Assembly: GCF_030272615.1 (NCBI RefSeq)
Contig: NC_081405.1
Location: 576,898,752-576,958,751 of the forward strand
Direction: 5' to 3'
DNA length: 60,000 nucleotides
Source: Cryptomeria japonica
Lineage: Eukaryota; Streptophyta; Pinopsida; Cupressales; Cupressaceae
Every line of letters starts with the position of its first letter. The first letter of the stretch is position 1. Positions 46,357 to 58,321 of the stretch are shown here, piece by piece. A model generated the notes under the pieces. That model saw only the letters and a program-made list of their open reading frames with translations, was not told where the DNA came from and made no database searches. Made by a program: the position numbers and the translations under genes.

Positions 46357-46590
46357 GGTAAAAAGTTATTTCATTTGTATCATTTGCACCTTTTGACTTT
46401 TGGTGAGAGTGATATTTAGAGAGTGACAAGATGCAAGTTACCTATGCTTCACATCGATTCGAGTGCTTCCATCGATACCAGAGGCCCACAATGTATGGTC
46501 CACCTGTAATTCATCTAAATTTTGCCTCTTTTTCTTTTTCTTTTGTTGATTTTGGTCACGTTTTTAATTTTTGTGTCAAATTTTCATGGT

Positions 46591-46929
46591 TTAGCACGTT
46601 CGGTCTGTCGCTTAGTGCATACGATACAACAGTTAGCACATAGGGTTAGCGAACTAGTGTAGCATCTAGGAGTCATCGGGTAATACGCCACAGGTTTAGG
46701 GTAGCGCATAGGGTAGAATAGTGCATAGGGATAATAGGGTGACATATGCGGGGAAAAGGGTAGCACGTAGGGTAACCTAGCGCATAGGGTTTGCAGGTTA
46801 GCAAAGAGGATAATTGTGATAGTGCATAGTGTAACCTAGCGCATAGGGTAAAGTTTTTAGCGTGTAGCCAAGTTTAGTTAGCGCATAGGTGGTAGCATAG
46901 CGAATGGGAGGATTTTCTTAGTGCATGAG
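46591..46929 (+). repeat. TTAGCGCAT-type repeat array in the PMD leader
   Basis: About 14 variants of the core TAGYRCAT, often extended to TAGCGCATAGGG, occur at irregular 10-40 bp spacing (e.g. 46701, 46778, 46837 and 46878). They lie between the TATA-like site and the PMD frame. The same core is found in inverse orientation at 59.03-59.40 kb. Confidence 0.8.
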
Positions 46930-47528
46930 TAGAAAAATAGCTAGAAAGTAGTGGAAAGGTGGCGGTGCGGGGGGAAAACTAGATAAAGTAAGATAATTGG
47001 GGGGTGGGTAGGTATTTACCAAGTGCTCCGAGATGGGTGTTTAGCCAATTTTGTGCCTACTGTGCTGATGTGCGATTGTTTGATAGATATTTGAAATTGC
47101 TTTTGCTGTTGAAGTACCAAGCTGATTGATTGAATGATGATCCTGATTTTCTTTTGATTTGGATTGTGGATTTTTGCCTTGCCATTGAATTTGATGTTCG
47201 ATATGAGTTTTGATTCATGATTTCAATATGGTTCTTGATATGGATTTTTGAGTTTGTTTTATGGGTCTCTGGATATGAATGCTCGATATGGTGCTTGCAT
47301 TATGGGTGTTGATGTTTGATATGAAACTTGATTTGATACTTGTGTTGTTTCAAGATGATTTGGTTTAGATTTCGATATGGGATTTCATTTTTGATATGAA
47401 ACTTGATTTGATATTTTGTTGTTACAAGTTGATTTGATGTTGGATATATCAGATAGATGTAAAAACTGATATGTGGACATGTTTTGCTGTTACAAGAATG
47501 GCTTGGCATGCTGTAGTCATGAGAATGA

Positions 47529-49375
47529 TTTCCGAGTCCATGGTCTTTGATTCCTCGACTGACACAGCCAGATAGGGATAATATTGAGAGGTGTGGGTTG
47601 TCCTCTTTGTTGGACATGCCTTAGTATGTCATTAATCGGGGTTTGTTGACAACGTTGGTAGAGAGGTGGCACAGTGACACAAACACCTTTCACTTGTCTA
47701 CTGGTGAGATTACAGTCACCCTAGAGGACTGTTATCGGATTCTACAGATTCCTATGATTGGATCTCTATTTCCTTATGAATAGACCAAGGAGGATGGGAC
47801 AAAGGCTCTTTGCCGGATTTTCCACAATGATTAGATTTGTGGATATGAGACCCCTTGGTAGGAGTTCATAGAGTTCGATTATGTCCCACAACCTTCGGTA
47901 CTAGCAAGTTTTGTAGGTGGCTTCTTGTATCCCTACCATAGGTTAAAGGGACTGGTAGTGGGATGGATATTGGTGCTTGAGGATATGGTGACCCAAGGTC
48001 GCAGGTTTGCATGGGAATCCTGCATGTTGGCCCATCTATACGGAGATCTCCATCGGGTGGTGTATTTAGGATACAATAGTTTTTTACTCAGGGTCACATT
48101 ATTATAGGTGTGGGCTTGGGAGCACATTCCCGCAGTGAGGACACCTAGAGACATGGATAAGCCAGTCAATCATGTGTATGCATATGGGTACACAGGGATA
48201 GTTGTCCAACGTAAACTAGGCAAGTGAGAGCATTGGAGGAGGGTGTTGGATGACATTGATATGGTCATCTGGAGACCATATATGGATTGCAAGGTGTGAG
48301 TGGAGGATGGGATAGAGATGCCCTATGTAGGGCGAATGATGTTTATCATTGAGAGGTTCTTGCACATCCGAGTTCAGCGGCAGCATGGTCGAAAGTAGGG
48401 TGTACCGCATGGAGCATGTTTATATGCTCATCAGAGGCAAGATGTACTAGAGTGGGGTCCGACTATTGATAGTGCAACAATGGTAGATGATGGGATGACC
48501 AAGGAGTTTGGAGCACTCTTCATGGCCCATGCCATAGCACGAATATCAGATCTAGTGGATATGATTCCCTCTTTTGATGATGATGAGGATGAGAAGCTTG
48601 AGAGGCTAGGGAGATGGAAAGATGAGGGAGAGGAGTTGGATGAGGGATATGGGGATGGTGGAGGAGATGACAGCAGAGATGGGAGAGGAGGTGGTAGAGG
48701 GAGACAAGGAGATAGAGGAGGGGGTGAAGGAGATAGAGGGAGGATTGGAGGGAAGGAGGAGATGGAGGAGATAGAGGGAGGAGAGGAGGTGGATTAGTCA
48801 AGCGAGTAGTTGGTGAGGGAGGGAGGGGAGGTTTGGTGGTTGGAGGTGGTGGAGTTAGCCGGTCAGGCGAGGTGATAGCACCCGTGGGTGGAATGGATGA
48901 GTTTAGGTGGCTGACTCAGAGGAGGAGATCAAATGTATTACCTCCATTGGCGCCTAGGATAGGGATAGCGATAGGTGGTACCTTGACATAGATACCCATT
49001 CAGGTGCGGGTACCCACCCACTAAGAGGACGCACAAATTAGGTCCCTATAGTTGTCAATGCAACAGCTTTAGGTATAGGTACTGGCTCAGCAATGCCAGA
49101 TTACGTAGATTACCATTGATCAGGATACGGTGATAGAGCACTTAAGTCGAGCAGAGGTGCGGGCGGATAGCCTAGAGAGATTGGCAGCTGGTGGTTCTAT
49201 GAGAGACACACTGAGAGATATGCAGTATGCAGATAAGGAGGGTGAATACTATAGGCGTTTATATGAGGAGGTACTTCCTAGAGATCATAGAGCTCTTAGC
49301 TATGTTGCGGTGAGATCCACCCATGAGATCCACCTAGAGATCCAAGTGCCGAGATATGTGCTGCGAGACCATTAG
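47529..49375 (+). pseudogene. Antisense plant mobile domain (PMD, MAIN/MAIL1-like) protein
   Basis: From about 47.53 to 48.80 kb one plus-strand frame reads as a plant mobile domain: INRGLLTTLVERWHSDTNTF, HLSTGEITVTLEDCYRIL, then VWAWEHIPAVRTPRD. An acidic, Gly/Arg/Asp-rich low-complexity linker (48.58-48.80 kb) follows. After a frameshift a C-terminal helix-rich part reads IEHLSRAEVRADSLERLAAG, ending at TAG 49373-49375. There are about eight stops in the domain half, nearly all TAG or TGA. PMD proteins occur both as host genes (MAIN, MAIL1) and inside plant transposons. Here the gene is antisense to the Tat gag-pol, between pol and the polypurine tract. Confidence 0.8.
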
Positions 49376-50879
49376 CCTTAGGAGATAGTCATACTTGAGA
49401 GATTTGTTTCCATTGTATTTTGATCATTTGTGTTGTATTTTGACAGACTTGACATCTTTTGTATATTTTCACCATTTTTGAGATATATATATACGACACT
49501 AATTTTCCGATCCACATGTGATGTATTTTTATGGATGATGGTTTATGCATTGATGTGATTGTTCCATGATGATGATGATATGATGCTTAGATGAATGCGC
49601 TCGATTTGATATTTTCTTGATATGATTGATGATAACGATGCTATGAGATGTATCTTGAAAATGAGATGTATGGTAATGATATGTTGTGAGATGTATCTTG
49701 AAATGAGATGTATGATAATGATATGGTGTGAGATGTATCATGAAAATGAGATGTATGATAATGATATGTTGTGAGATGTATCTTGAAAATGAGATGTATG
49801 ATAATGATATGCTGCAAATTTACATGATATGCAACTAATTTGTAAAATGATATGCAACTAATTGATCATCCTCATTCTATCATTTGTCATTCCTCTTAGT
49901 CACATGTTTTTTCTCTTTTGTGTTTATCATAATTGAGCTATTGATATGTTGAAAAATTCATACAAGAATCATGGTATAGTTGAACCATAATGACCGGAGA
50001 AAAATTTACATGGATTTTGATCTTGCAAGATGACACAAGCGTCGAGGTATAACTGAACCAAGACGAGTTGAGTGTTGCTTGCATATAAATAGACAAAATT
50101 AAATCGTTTGTATGCACAAAGTGGAACAATGTCTTCACTGATATTTTGTGAATCACGTCTTGAGACAAGTATTTTCACAGTATAAGTGATCGCTTCACAG
50201 AAAGAAAACTAAAAAATATCGGATTCTCCAACCACTTTCTCTAGCTCGATGCATCATTGAGAAAATTTAGGGGATCTAGTAATTCAAAAGGTTCAAGTGC
50301 AAAAATAGTCAAAAAATTCATGCAAGATGTTTAACAAATTATACTTCAGAAAATCATCCATTATGTGTGTTGAAGTTGTTGATCGGATCAGTGTATTTTG
50401 CTTTCTTGGTTGTTGGAGTTGTTTGTTAATAGGATTTTCTCGGCATGCTATGATTCTTGTTTGTTTGAAGTCAGATAAATGTTGCCCCTAGTTACAGATA
50501 CCGATCGATGTGGATATGTATAGTGATTACCAAGCCATGGTGGTATATAATGAACTGATTTTTAGATAAGCAAGGATAGTGACTGTGCTAAGTATGTCGC
50601 GGATAATGTTATATGTAAAGTATTGGGCGATGGCTAGTGGTTTTGACTTTTGAATACAAAAGATATGAGTAATGATAGATAGAGGAGTTGTTCTCTCACA
50701 AGTAGCACCTGTTTCCAGGTTTTCAACATTTGTTTTTATTGCACCTTTTTGTTGTTTTGATTTTTTTGTATTTTTCAAATTTTTTTATTTTTTGTATTTT
50801 TCACTTTTTCTATGCATTAGACCACTCAAGTATAGTATTTCTTCAGATGGATGATGTTGGTAGGTTTGTTGATCACATC
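49376..50879. other. Region between antisense PMD gene and integrase
   Basis: AT-rich and non-coding as far as I can see, apart from the minisatellite at 49639-49809. The 3' ends of the PMD frame and of pol converge here. Confidence 0.5.
49639..49809. repeat. 43-bp minisatellite, four copies
   Basis: Units begin TGYTRTGAGATGTATC and end GATAATGATA (43, 42, 43 and 43 bp), with few differences. Confidence 0.92.
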
Positions 50880-52060
50880 TCATTCTGAAGTTGTTAGCTT
50901 ATAGGCACCTAATCCATAGGCTGAGATGATGACATAGGGACCCAACCAATTAGGTTCAAACTTTCCCTTCTTTTCTCGATCATGTTGATTTCGGGGATTT
51001 TCTTTGAGTACGAGATCTCCCACTTTAAAAATCCTAGGGATGACTTTGTGGTTGTAGCTTTTGCACATGCGCTGCTGGTATGCTTTGAGGTGATTATAGG
51101 CATGTTGTCATTTTTCATCTAGAAGTTATAGTTCTTGCAATCTGTTTACTTGATACTCCTCATCTGAAATGAAGCCTTTCAAAGATACTCTAAGTGATGG
51201 AATTTCTACCTCAAGAGGTAAAATTGCTTCTAATCCATACACCAATGAATATAGTGTAGCTCCTATAGGTGTCCTGATGCTAGTTTTATATGCCCAAAGT
51301 GTCGGATTGAGTTGCACATTGCAATCCTTTCCTGCATCATTTACTATTTTCTTTAGGATTTTCAATATTGTTTTATTTGATGCCTCTACTTGACCATTCC
51401 CCTATGGGTAGTAAGGTGTAGAGAAATGATGTTGGATTTTGAATTGTTCACATAGTTCTCGCACATCCTAGTTTTTGAAGGGACGTTCATTATCTATGAT
51501 GATAGAACTGGGAATATTGTATCTGCAGATTAGATAATTGAGAATAAAAGAGGCAATTTTTTTTTCCAGTTACTGTGGTCATTGGGACTGCTTTAATCCA
51601 TTTTGTAAGATATTATTTTGCCTTGGTAATGAACTTGTGTCCATTGGAAGATGAAGGGTGTATTTTGCCTACTAGGTCAAGCCCCCACTAGCAAAAAGGC
51701 CAAGATGTTGTAAATGACTGCAATTCCTATGCTGGTGCATGGATAAGATTGCCATGGATTTGGCACTTAGGACATTTCTTTGAAAATTGATAAGTCTTTC
51801 TCCATTGTCGGCCAATAATAGCCCATTCTCAAAAGTTTTTTAGCAAGAGCAGGAACACTTGAATGTGTGCCATATATACCTTCATGAAGCTCATGTAAAG
51901 AAAAGTCAAATTCATTATGGTCAAAGCAATGAAGAAGAGTACCATCTAGACCTCGATGGTAAATAGTATCAGCAGTTAGGGTATAATGGGCGGCTTGCCG
52001 AATAAAGTTGTGCTTTTGGTTTTGACATAGGTCAATGGGTAGGTTATTGGTTTTAAGATA
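50880..52060 (-). pseudogene. Tat integrase
   Basis: H2C2 start: HELHEGIYGTHSS and LLRMGYYWPTMEKD. Further on are STPYYP, then TAG, then GNGQVEA, the usual neighbourhood of the catalytic Glu. LNPTLWAYKTSIRTPIGATL follows. The C-terminal part reads FKVGDLVLKENPRN and GPYVIISAYGLGAYKL. The middle catalytic region (51.4-51.75 kb) is in shifted frames with stops. The conserved Gln codon before GNGQ is TAG, just as in the copia integrase. Confidence 0.85.
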
Positions 52061-52299
52061 CTCATAGATTGTTTCGTATAAAGGAGAGTCAGAATTGGTT
52101 AAGGCATAGATAACATGGGATGCGGAATTGTCATAGGCTAGGGAAAATAGTTGCTCTACTAGAAACTCATAACGACTCTGTTTCTCTAAAATTTGTAGCA
52201 GTGAAGTGATAGTAGCCATTGCATTGGATGCTCTGTTGTCCAACCTAGGTATTTTCTCAAAGGTGACGTGTAAAAAGTATTGTTCGAAGTCATCCACCA

Positions 52300-53300
52300 T
52301 TCTTTTGTATGGAAGCAGCTTGTCATCTTTTGTGTGATATTCATTGTTGATCTGATTTATGTCTAGTTAGGAATCTCCATAGACTTTCAGTTCCATTATT
52401 CTCCATTCCATGACCATTTTGATTCCTATGACTAGTACCTCATACTCAGCAATGTTATTTGTGCATGGGAACATGAATCTATATGATCTTGGTATGGTGT
52501 GTCTTTCAGGAGCGACAAACAAGATTTCGGCACCTTAGCCATGTTGAGTGTAGGAACAATCAAAGTATAGGGTCCATTGCTTGGTGGTAACTGTAAGGAC
52601 ATCCCTATCTAGAAATTTGACCTCCATTGGTTGCTTATTTGGTAGTGGTGCTTCATCTAATTGATCTGCAATTACTTGTCCCTTGATAGCTCAACTCTCT
52701 ATGTAGTGGATATCAAATTCACTAAGCATCATGACCCATTTAGCTAGTCTACCTATGAGAGCTGCTTTGCTGAGTAAATAATTGAGAGGATCAATTATTG
52801 ATACTAGCTTTATTTTGTGAGCTAGCATGTAATGTCGAAACTATTGAGAAGCGAAGACTACAACTAAGAAATCCTTTTCAATAAATATGTAATTGAGCTC
52901 ATAGCCATTTAATTTTCTGCTGATGTAATAAATAGCTCGCTCCTTTCCTTCTTGATCTTCTTGTGCTAATAGTGCCCCTATTTATATATATGCTGTTGAT
53001 ATGTAGAGAATAAGCAGCTTTCCTGCTATTGGTGATACCCAAATTGGTGGGTTCATTAGATATTGCTTGATTTGATAGAAAAATTCTGGACACTTGGCTT
53101 CTCATATGAACGGTATATTCTTATGTAGCAAATTATTGAATGGTAGAATTTTATCTACTATTTGTATGATGAATCCCCTGATTGACTGGAGTCATCCTTA
53201 TAGAGATCTGAGTTGGCTAATGTTCTTGGGAGGTGGCAATTCCATGATGGCCTGTACCTTCACTGGATCTACTTCAATGCCTTTTGCTGACACAATGTAG
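52300..53300 (-). pseudogene. Tat RNase H plus second, archaeal-type RNase H
   Basis: The first RNase H reads VFASQXFRHYMLAHKIKLV, with X at a stop (TAG), around 52.8-53.1 kb. A second follows at about 52.3-52.6 kb: TLYFDCSYTQHG, then NNIAEYEVLVIGIKMVMEW and LKVYGDS. The D...E...D layout of an acquired archaeal-type RNase H downstream of the ordinary one is a hallmark of the Tat lineage. Several stops are present. Confidence 0.75.
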
Positions 53301-53302
53301 CC

Positions 53303-54115
53303 TTATAATTTTCCCGATGTTACCCCGTAGACACACTTCTTAGGGTTGAGCTTGAATTGGAATTTCTCGAATCTTTCAAATAGTTTCTCGAATATGCCTA
53401 GATGTTTAGCCCGAGTAAATGACTTAGCAAGTAAATCATCCACATAATCCTCCATGAAGGTATGCATCATATCATGAAAGATTGTCGTCTTTTCTCTCTG
53501 ATAAGTTGCCCCAACATTCTTTAAGCCAAAAGGCATTACATTCCAACAATATGTTCCCCAAGGATAGGTGAACATTGTTTTATCTTGATCCTCTGGAGCT
53601 ATCTTGATTTGATTATAGCCAGAAAAACCATCCATTAATGATAGCATTGCATGGCCTACTGTGAGGTCTACAATTATGTCGATGCTAAGGAAAGGAAAGT
53701 CATCCTTTGAATAGTATTTGTTAACATCACTAAAATCTGTGCATAGCCTGATGCTTCCATCTAGTTTTGAAACTAGCAAAATGTTTCAAATCCATTCAGC
53801 ATAGTCTATAGGTTGAATAAATCTGATGTCTAATAACTTCTTTAGTTCAGTTTTGACCATTAGTGCTACATGCGGATTCATCTTTCTCAACCTTTTCTTG
53901 ACTGGCTTAGCTCCTAAAATAATAGATAAATGATGCACGATTAAGTGTGGATCAATCTCAAGCATATTTGCATAGGACCAAGAAAAATTGATTGTATTTT
54001 CTTTGAAGAATTTGATAAATTCTAGTTTTTCTTCATCTGTCAGTGATTCTGCTAGATGTATTTTCTTAGTTGTTTCTTCTGTACCAATGTTGATTGATTG
54101 AGTGGGCTCAATCAA
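53303..54115 (-). pseudogene. Tat reverse transcriptase
   Basis: LVSKLDGSIRLCTDFSDVNK, then FPFLSIDIIVDLTVGHAMLS, MDGFSGYNQIKIAPEDQDKT, MPFGLKNVGATYQR and the active site YVDDLLAKS. The upstream part, with LTDEEKLEFIKFFKENTINF, is the usual RT entry. One stop separates the two halves near 53.78 kb. RT copies the element RNA into cDNA. Confidence 0.9.
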
Positions 54116-55586
54116 TATGGGAAATCTCTCCTAATAGTGTTCAGGATGAGTGTCAAGTCTCCCATCCTTAGGTTCCTTAAAAAGGTTTTCACCCTCAGAT
54201 GCATCTTTTATTTGGACATTTTTGTGATCTAGTACTGCCATTGATTGGTTTTCAGCATTAGATGCTTTATTTCTTTCATTTTTGTGACTGAGAGACGTGA
54301 AACCCTCCTGATTGCAAATATTGCTATTTTGTTTGCTGGTAGAGTCTTTTTCCTTGTTGACAATTCACAAGTAATGGATAATGGATTCGTCATCTAGAAA
54401 TATGGGTAAGTCATGGTGTTTAGGCTCATCCCAGTCTATGAGATTAGGAAATACAAGTGGTAAAGAGTCATTGGGTGGGTCGAGGTTAGTTGTGGTAAGT
54501 GTCATGATAAAGGAATCTTTAAGGTTGTCTGGGATATTAGATAAGTTAATGATATTTTCGAGGCTTTTGATGGTATCATCATCCGTGTAGACTTACCTAT
54601 AATGTCGCTGCTCATTTTCTTTGGCTACATAGATATGTTGTGGACCAAATTCAAGCATTCTAAACTTTGTGAATTGTCCTTCTTGAGAAAGGGGTGTATG
54701 AATAGTACTCTCAGGAATATTTTTAGTAACATTTAAACAACTACCCCATTCATAGTCATTAGAATCAGTATTAGAAGTATTGTCCCAGAGTCTTCCAGTG
54801 TTGCTGATAGGTATGTTTTAAGGTGAAAAGAGATCCCTGATAATTGATACCAGTCTGATAGTTTTCTCTGATTCTATATCAGAACCTGCTTGTACTCTTT
54901 ACATTTTTTCATATACTATCTCTCCTTGGGGAATAGTGATTTCTTTAGGGGGTGATTCTGCCTTGTTTGGAATAGGTTCCTGAACGTGGTATACTTCTAC
55001 ATAAGATGCTTCTTCTCTTTGAATGGCCAACTCCTCTTGTTGTTTCTCTTTTTCATGGTGTTCTCGCTCTTTCCTGATTGTTTCTGTTGATTCATGTAGT
55101 GCCTCCTTCCATGAGTCCTCCTTGTATTTATTCTTTTCTTCCCACTAAGGTTTTTTATATTTGTTCTTATTTTGCCTTGGGGATAGTTTGTGTCCATAGC
55201 CTTATCTCGTTTTGTCCCTAGAAAATTGTGAAGTAGGGTCCAATGGTTTGTAATGCCTTCTTGATGTTTTCCAATAGGCCCTTTGCCATTGTATCCCATC
55301 CATTAGATGATCAAGAATCCCTTTCCATACTGTTGCATTGGTATAGCTACCTCCATAGTAGTAGCTCTGACTTCTTTCTCATCCTTGTATAGCCAGTTAA
55401 GGATGTCCTCTTCCGATCCATGTGCTAGTGTGCTTAATTGGATAAATTTGCCATCAAACTTGGTGATGGGCTGTGTTGCTTGATGTGTTGATGCAGAAGA
55501 CTGCCCATGAGATTTTGGCGATGTTGATAAGTTGGTTAGACACATGGGTTCAATAGAGTATTCTCCCATGCCTTTCTCTTTGATTT
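54116..55586 (-). pseudogene. Tat pol linker between protease and RT
   Basis: Minus-strand coding-like sequence in changing frames (e.g. SKSHGQSSASTHQATQPITK near 55.5 kb), without a domain I can name. It connects protease and RT in the same polyprotein. Confidence 0.5.
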
Positions 55587-56330
55587 TCATCTTTTGTTTG
55601 AATCCATGGATAAAGTTTTGAGCTTTTCTTTATGATGATCTGATGCTGAGGAAGTTTGGGCATCCCTGTTACATGGAACCAAGTTGCCTTGGGCTACCCC
55701 CATAGCATTGCAATGTTGAAAGGGGTTATTATCTGCTGATATAGAAATCTCCTTGCCATTATATGGGAATTTTACACACTGGTGGTAAGTTGACGACACC
55801 GCTTGCATTTCATGTATCCAAGCACAACCCAATAAAATATTATATGTCAGGTCTATGTCTAAGACTTGGCACATAGTGTCCCTTTCTGTCAGTCCTACCT
55901 GAATAAGTAATATTACTATTCCCTTGGATGATCTTTCTTCATCATCATATGATTTGATGGTGATCTTTTTGTGTGGACCAATAGATTGCTCAAAGAAGCC
56001 TAATTCACAGAGAAGTTTTAAGGTACAAATATTGAGCCCAACTCCTCCATCTATTAATACTCTTTTAAATCGATGTTTGTAGACTAAGACTTCAATGTGA
56101 AGAGGAGTATTATGTGGGTGGCTCAATGAGATATTATCATTCTAAAAAAAGGTGAGATTATGAGGCACTATCATATGAGCCACCATGGCTTGAAATTTGT
56201 CAACATTCAGATCTTGAGGTACATTTGTTTCCAATAGTGCTTGTTCCAGGATGTCTTTATGTTTTGGCAAAAGTTTGAGTAACTTGAGTATGGATATTTG
56301 AGCAGGGGTTCTATGCAGTTGACTTACCAA
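55587..56330 (-). pseudogene. Tat aspartic protease
   Basis: LHRTPAQISILKLLKLLPKH, then HPHNTPLHIEVLVYKHRFKR, then the active site VLIDGGVGLNICTLKLL and later LLGCAWIHEMQAV. In Tat proteases the active-site triad reads D-G-G, as here. One stop separates the lead-in from the core. It would process Gag-Pol. Confidence 0.82.
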
Positions 56331-56639
56331 ATCATATTGAGTCTTTGGAATAGTAGTTGTTGTTGATGTATGCCCTTACAAGACATATTTTTGAGCTCTA
56401 CTAGTTACATTGATCGATTCATGTTCGTGTTTGTCTTTGATTTTAATGACATTTACTTGATTTTCATCTTTCGATATATGATTGATGGTGTTATTGTATA
56501 TGTGATTGATGCAAGCTCCTCGTGTATCATTTGATGATGAAGCTCCTTCTTTGTTGTAATTTGGAAGTGGATTTTTAAAGGCGTCATGATCACTATTTGT
56601 TTTGAGACAATCGACCATTAAATCACCTCTATAATCATG

Positions 56640-58321
56640 TCTTGAACAATGTTTTCAAGCCTCATCCAATCATTTGTTTGATGTCCTTTGTTTCGATGGA
56701 AACCACAGAAGTGTGAGTCATTCCACCAAGGTGGTTTGACCTAGGCTTCAAAGTTGTTTATAGCTGGTAATGTGATATGCTTGTTTGCCAGGAGTTCTCA
56801 AAATTCTGATTCTAACGATTGCCCCAATGGTGTGTAAAAGTGTTGATTTGGAAAATTGTTGGTGCTACCCCTTGAATTTGGATTAGGTCCTCGATTTGTG
56901 TTGTTGTTTTGGGTAATGTTGGTGTTGTTTATATTTGAAGATCCCGGATTGGTATTTGGTGTATAAGTGTTAGTGCCTTGGTTAGCACCCTTTTGATTGC
57001 TGGTATGCTGAGGATTACCTAATAAAGCCAATACTGGTTGTTTGGATTTTACATCATTAGCATCAATCCCTCCCTCATTACCAGAGTTCTTTTTTCTGGT
57101 CTAGAACTTGGATTTGTCTAATTTTTTGTTGTTGTTCTGTTTGTTGAAATTAGAGTTAGATGAATTAGCTCCTTCTTTGAAGAACTTCAATGATCCTTTT
57201 TTAATACATGCCTCCTCTACTTGGATTCCATTTTTGATCAACTTGGAAAAAGATGGTATGCATTGGAGCTTGAGTATGTAACTCATCTCACTATTCAGAT
57301 TGTCAATGAAAATTTTTATCTTTTCCTTTTCGAGCACATCTTGAGGATATCTTGAAACCATCCATCTCCAACGTTGAAGAAACACCATGACCATTTGATT
57401 GTTTTTCTATTTGGTATTACATACATCCAGCATGGTCATTGCGTGTTGAATATTGTAGGAGTATTGAGTAATAAATTTATTGACCAACTCATCAAAGGAT
57501 TTGACGAGAGGTGTAAGTTTGGATAACCACTAAATTGTTTGTCCTTCCAAGCTTCTTGGGAATAGCCTCATCAAATAGGTGTCACATTGAGAAAATTCAA
57601 GGCTCATGGTACAAAACTCTCGAACATGATTGCGAGGATCACTCTTACCATCATATTTGTCATATTTAGGTATATCGAAATTTGGGGGGAAAGGTATCAT
57701 GTTCAATCTCCTGTCAAAGGGGTAAGGACATATTTGTAGTATTTGCATTTATTGTGTAAGAGTGACCATGGGCGCATTTGTTTTCCAAGGGAAAGGTTAT
57801 TCCCTTTCCTTATCCCTAGTTCGGGCATGAATGTATTCTGGTATGTTATGTTGTTCAGGTATGTTTTGTTTAGGTTCACATATTTCCTCTTCTCTTTGTT
57901 GTTCTTGATAAGTATAATTTGGAGACCTTGTCCTAAAGATTTCAGTGTTGAAGTCTTCTGGAATCCTAACTCCTTTTCTTTTTAGCATGAGCATGAATTT
58001 TTGTTTGTCAGATTTTGTGAGTCTTTCCATAAGTTTTTGAAAGCAGGCGCTTTCTTGACATTCTTGGAGGAGCTCCTGAGTAATCTCTGTGTCCTCTAGA
58101 TTTGGATACTCGAAAGGATCTGATAATCTTTGACTCTGGTTGTGGTTCACTTTGCCTTTTTCATTGAGAGCAAGTGACAATAGGCATCTAATAGAAACTT
58201 TTTATGACAAAGGGGATGAACTCCTCTTCTTTGTGTTGTTCGGGGGTTGGTGGTTCAAATCAAGTTGTCTTATAAGTGATGCAAACTTCCAGGAAGAAAG
58301 ATGGGTTGATCTATCATCCAT
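56640..58321 (-). pseudogene. Tat gag
   Basis: ATG at 58321 opens MDDRSTHLSSWKFASLIRQL, in frame with all gag segments down to about 56.8 kb. The capsid core reads YDKYDGKSDPRNHVREFC, then DTYLMRLFPRSLEGQTI, the Retrotrans_gag signature. An Asn/Thr/Gly-rich linker follows, then HFCGFHRNKGHQTND, a His/Cys-rich nucleocapsid-like motif. There are several stops and one frameshift near the end. Gag forms the particle that packages the RNA. Confidence 0.85.

Noticed and set aside
48520-48801. Pro/Leu/His-rich minus-strand frame opposite the PMD linker
   Set aside because: It is the antisense of the Gly/Asp/Arg-rich low-complexity linker.
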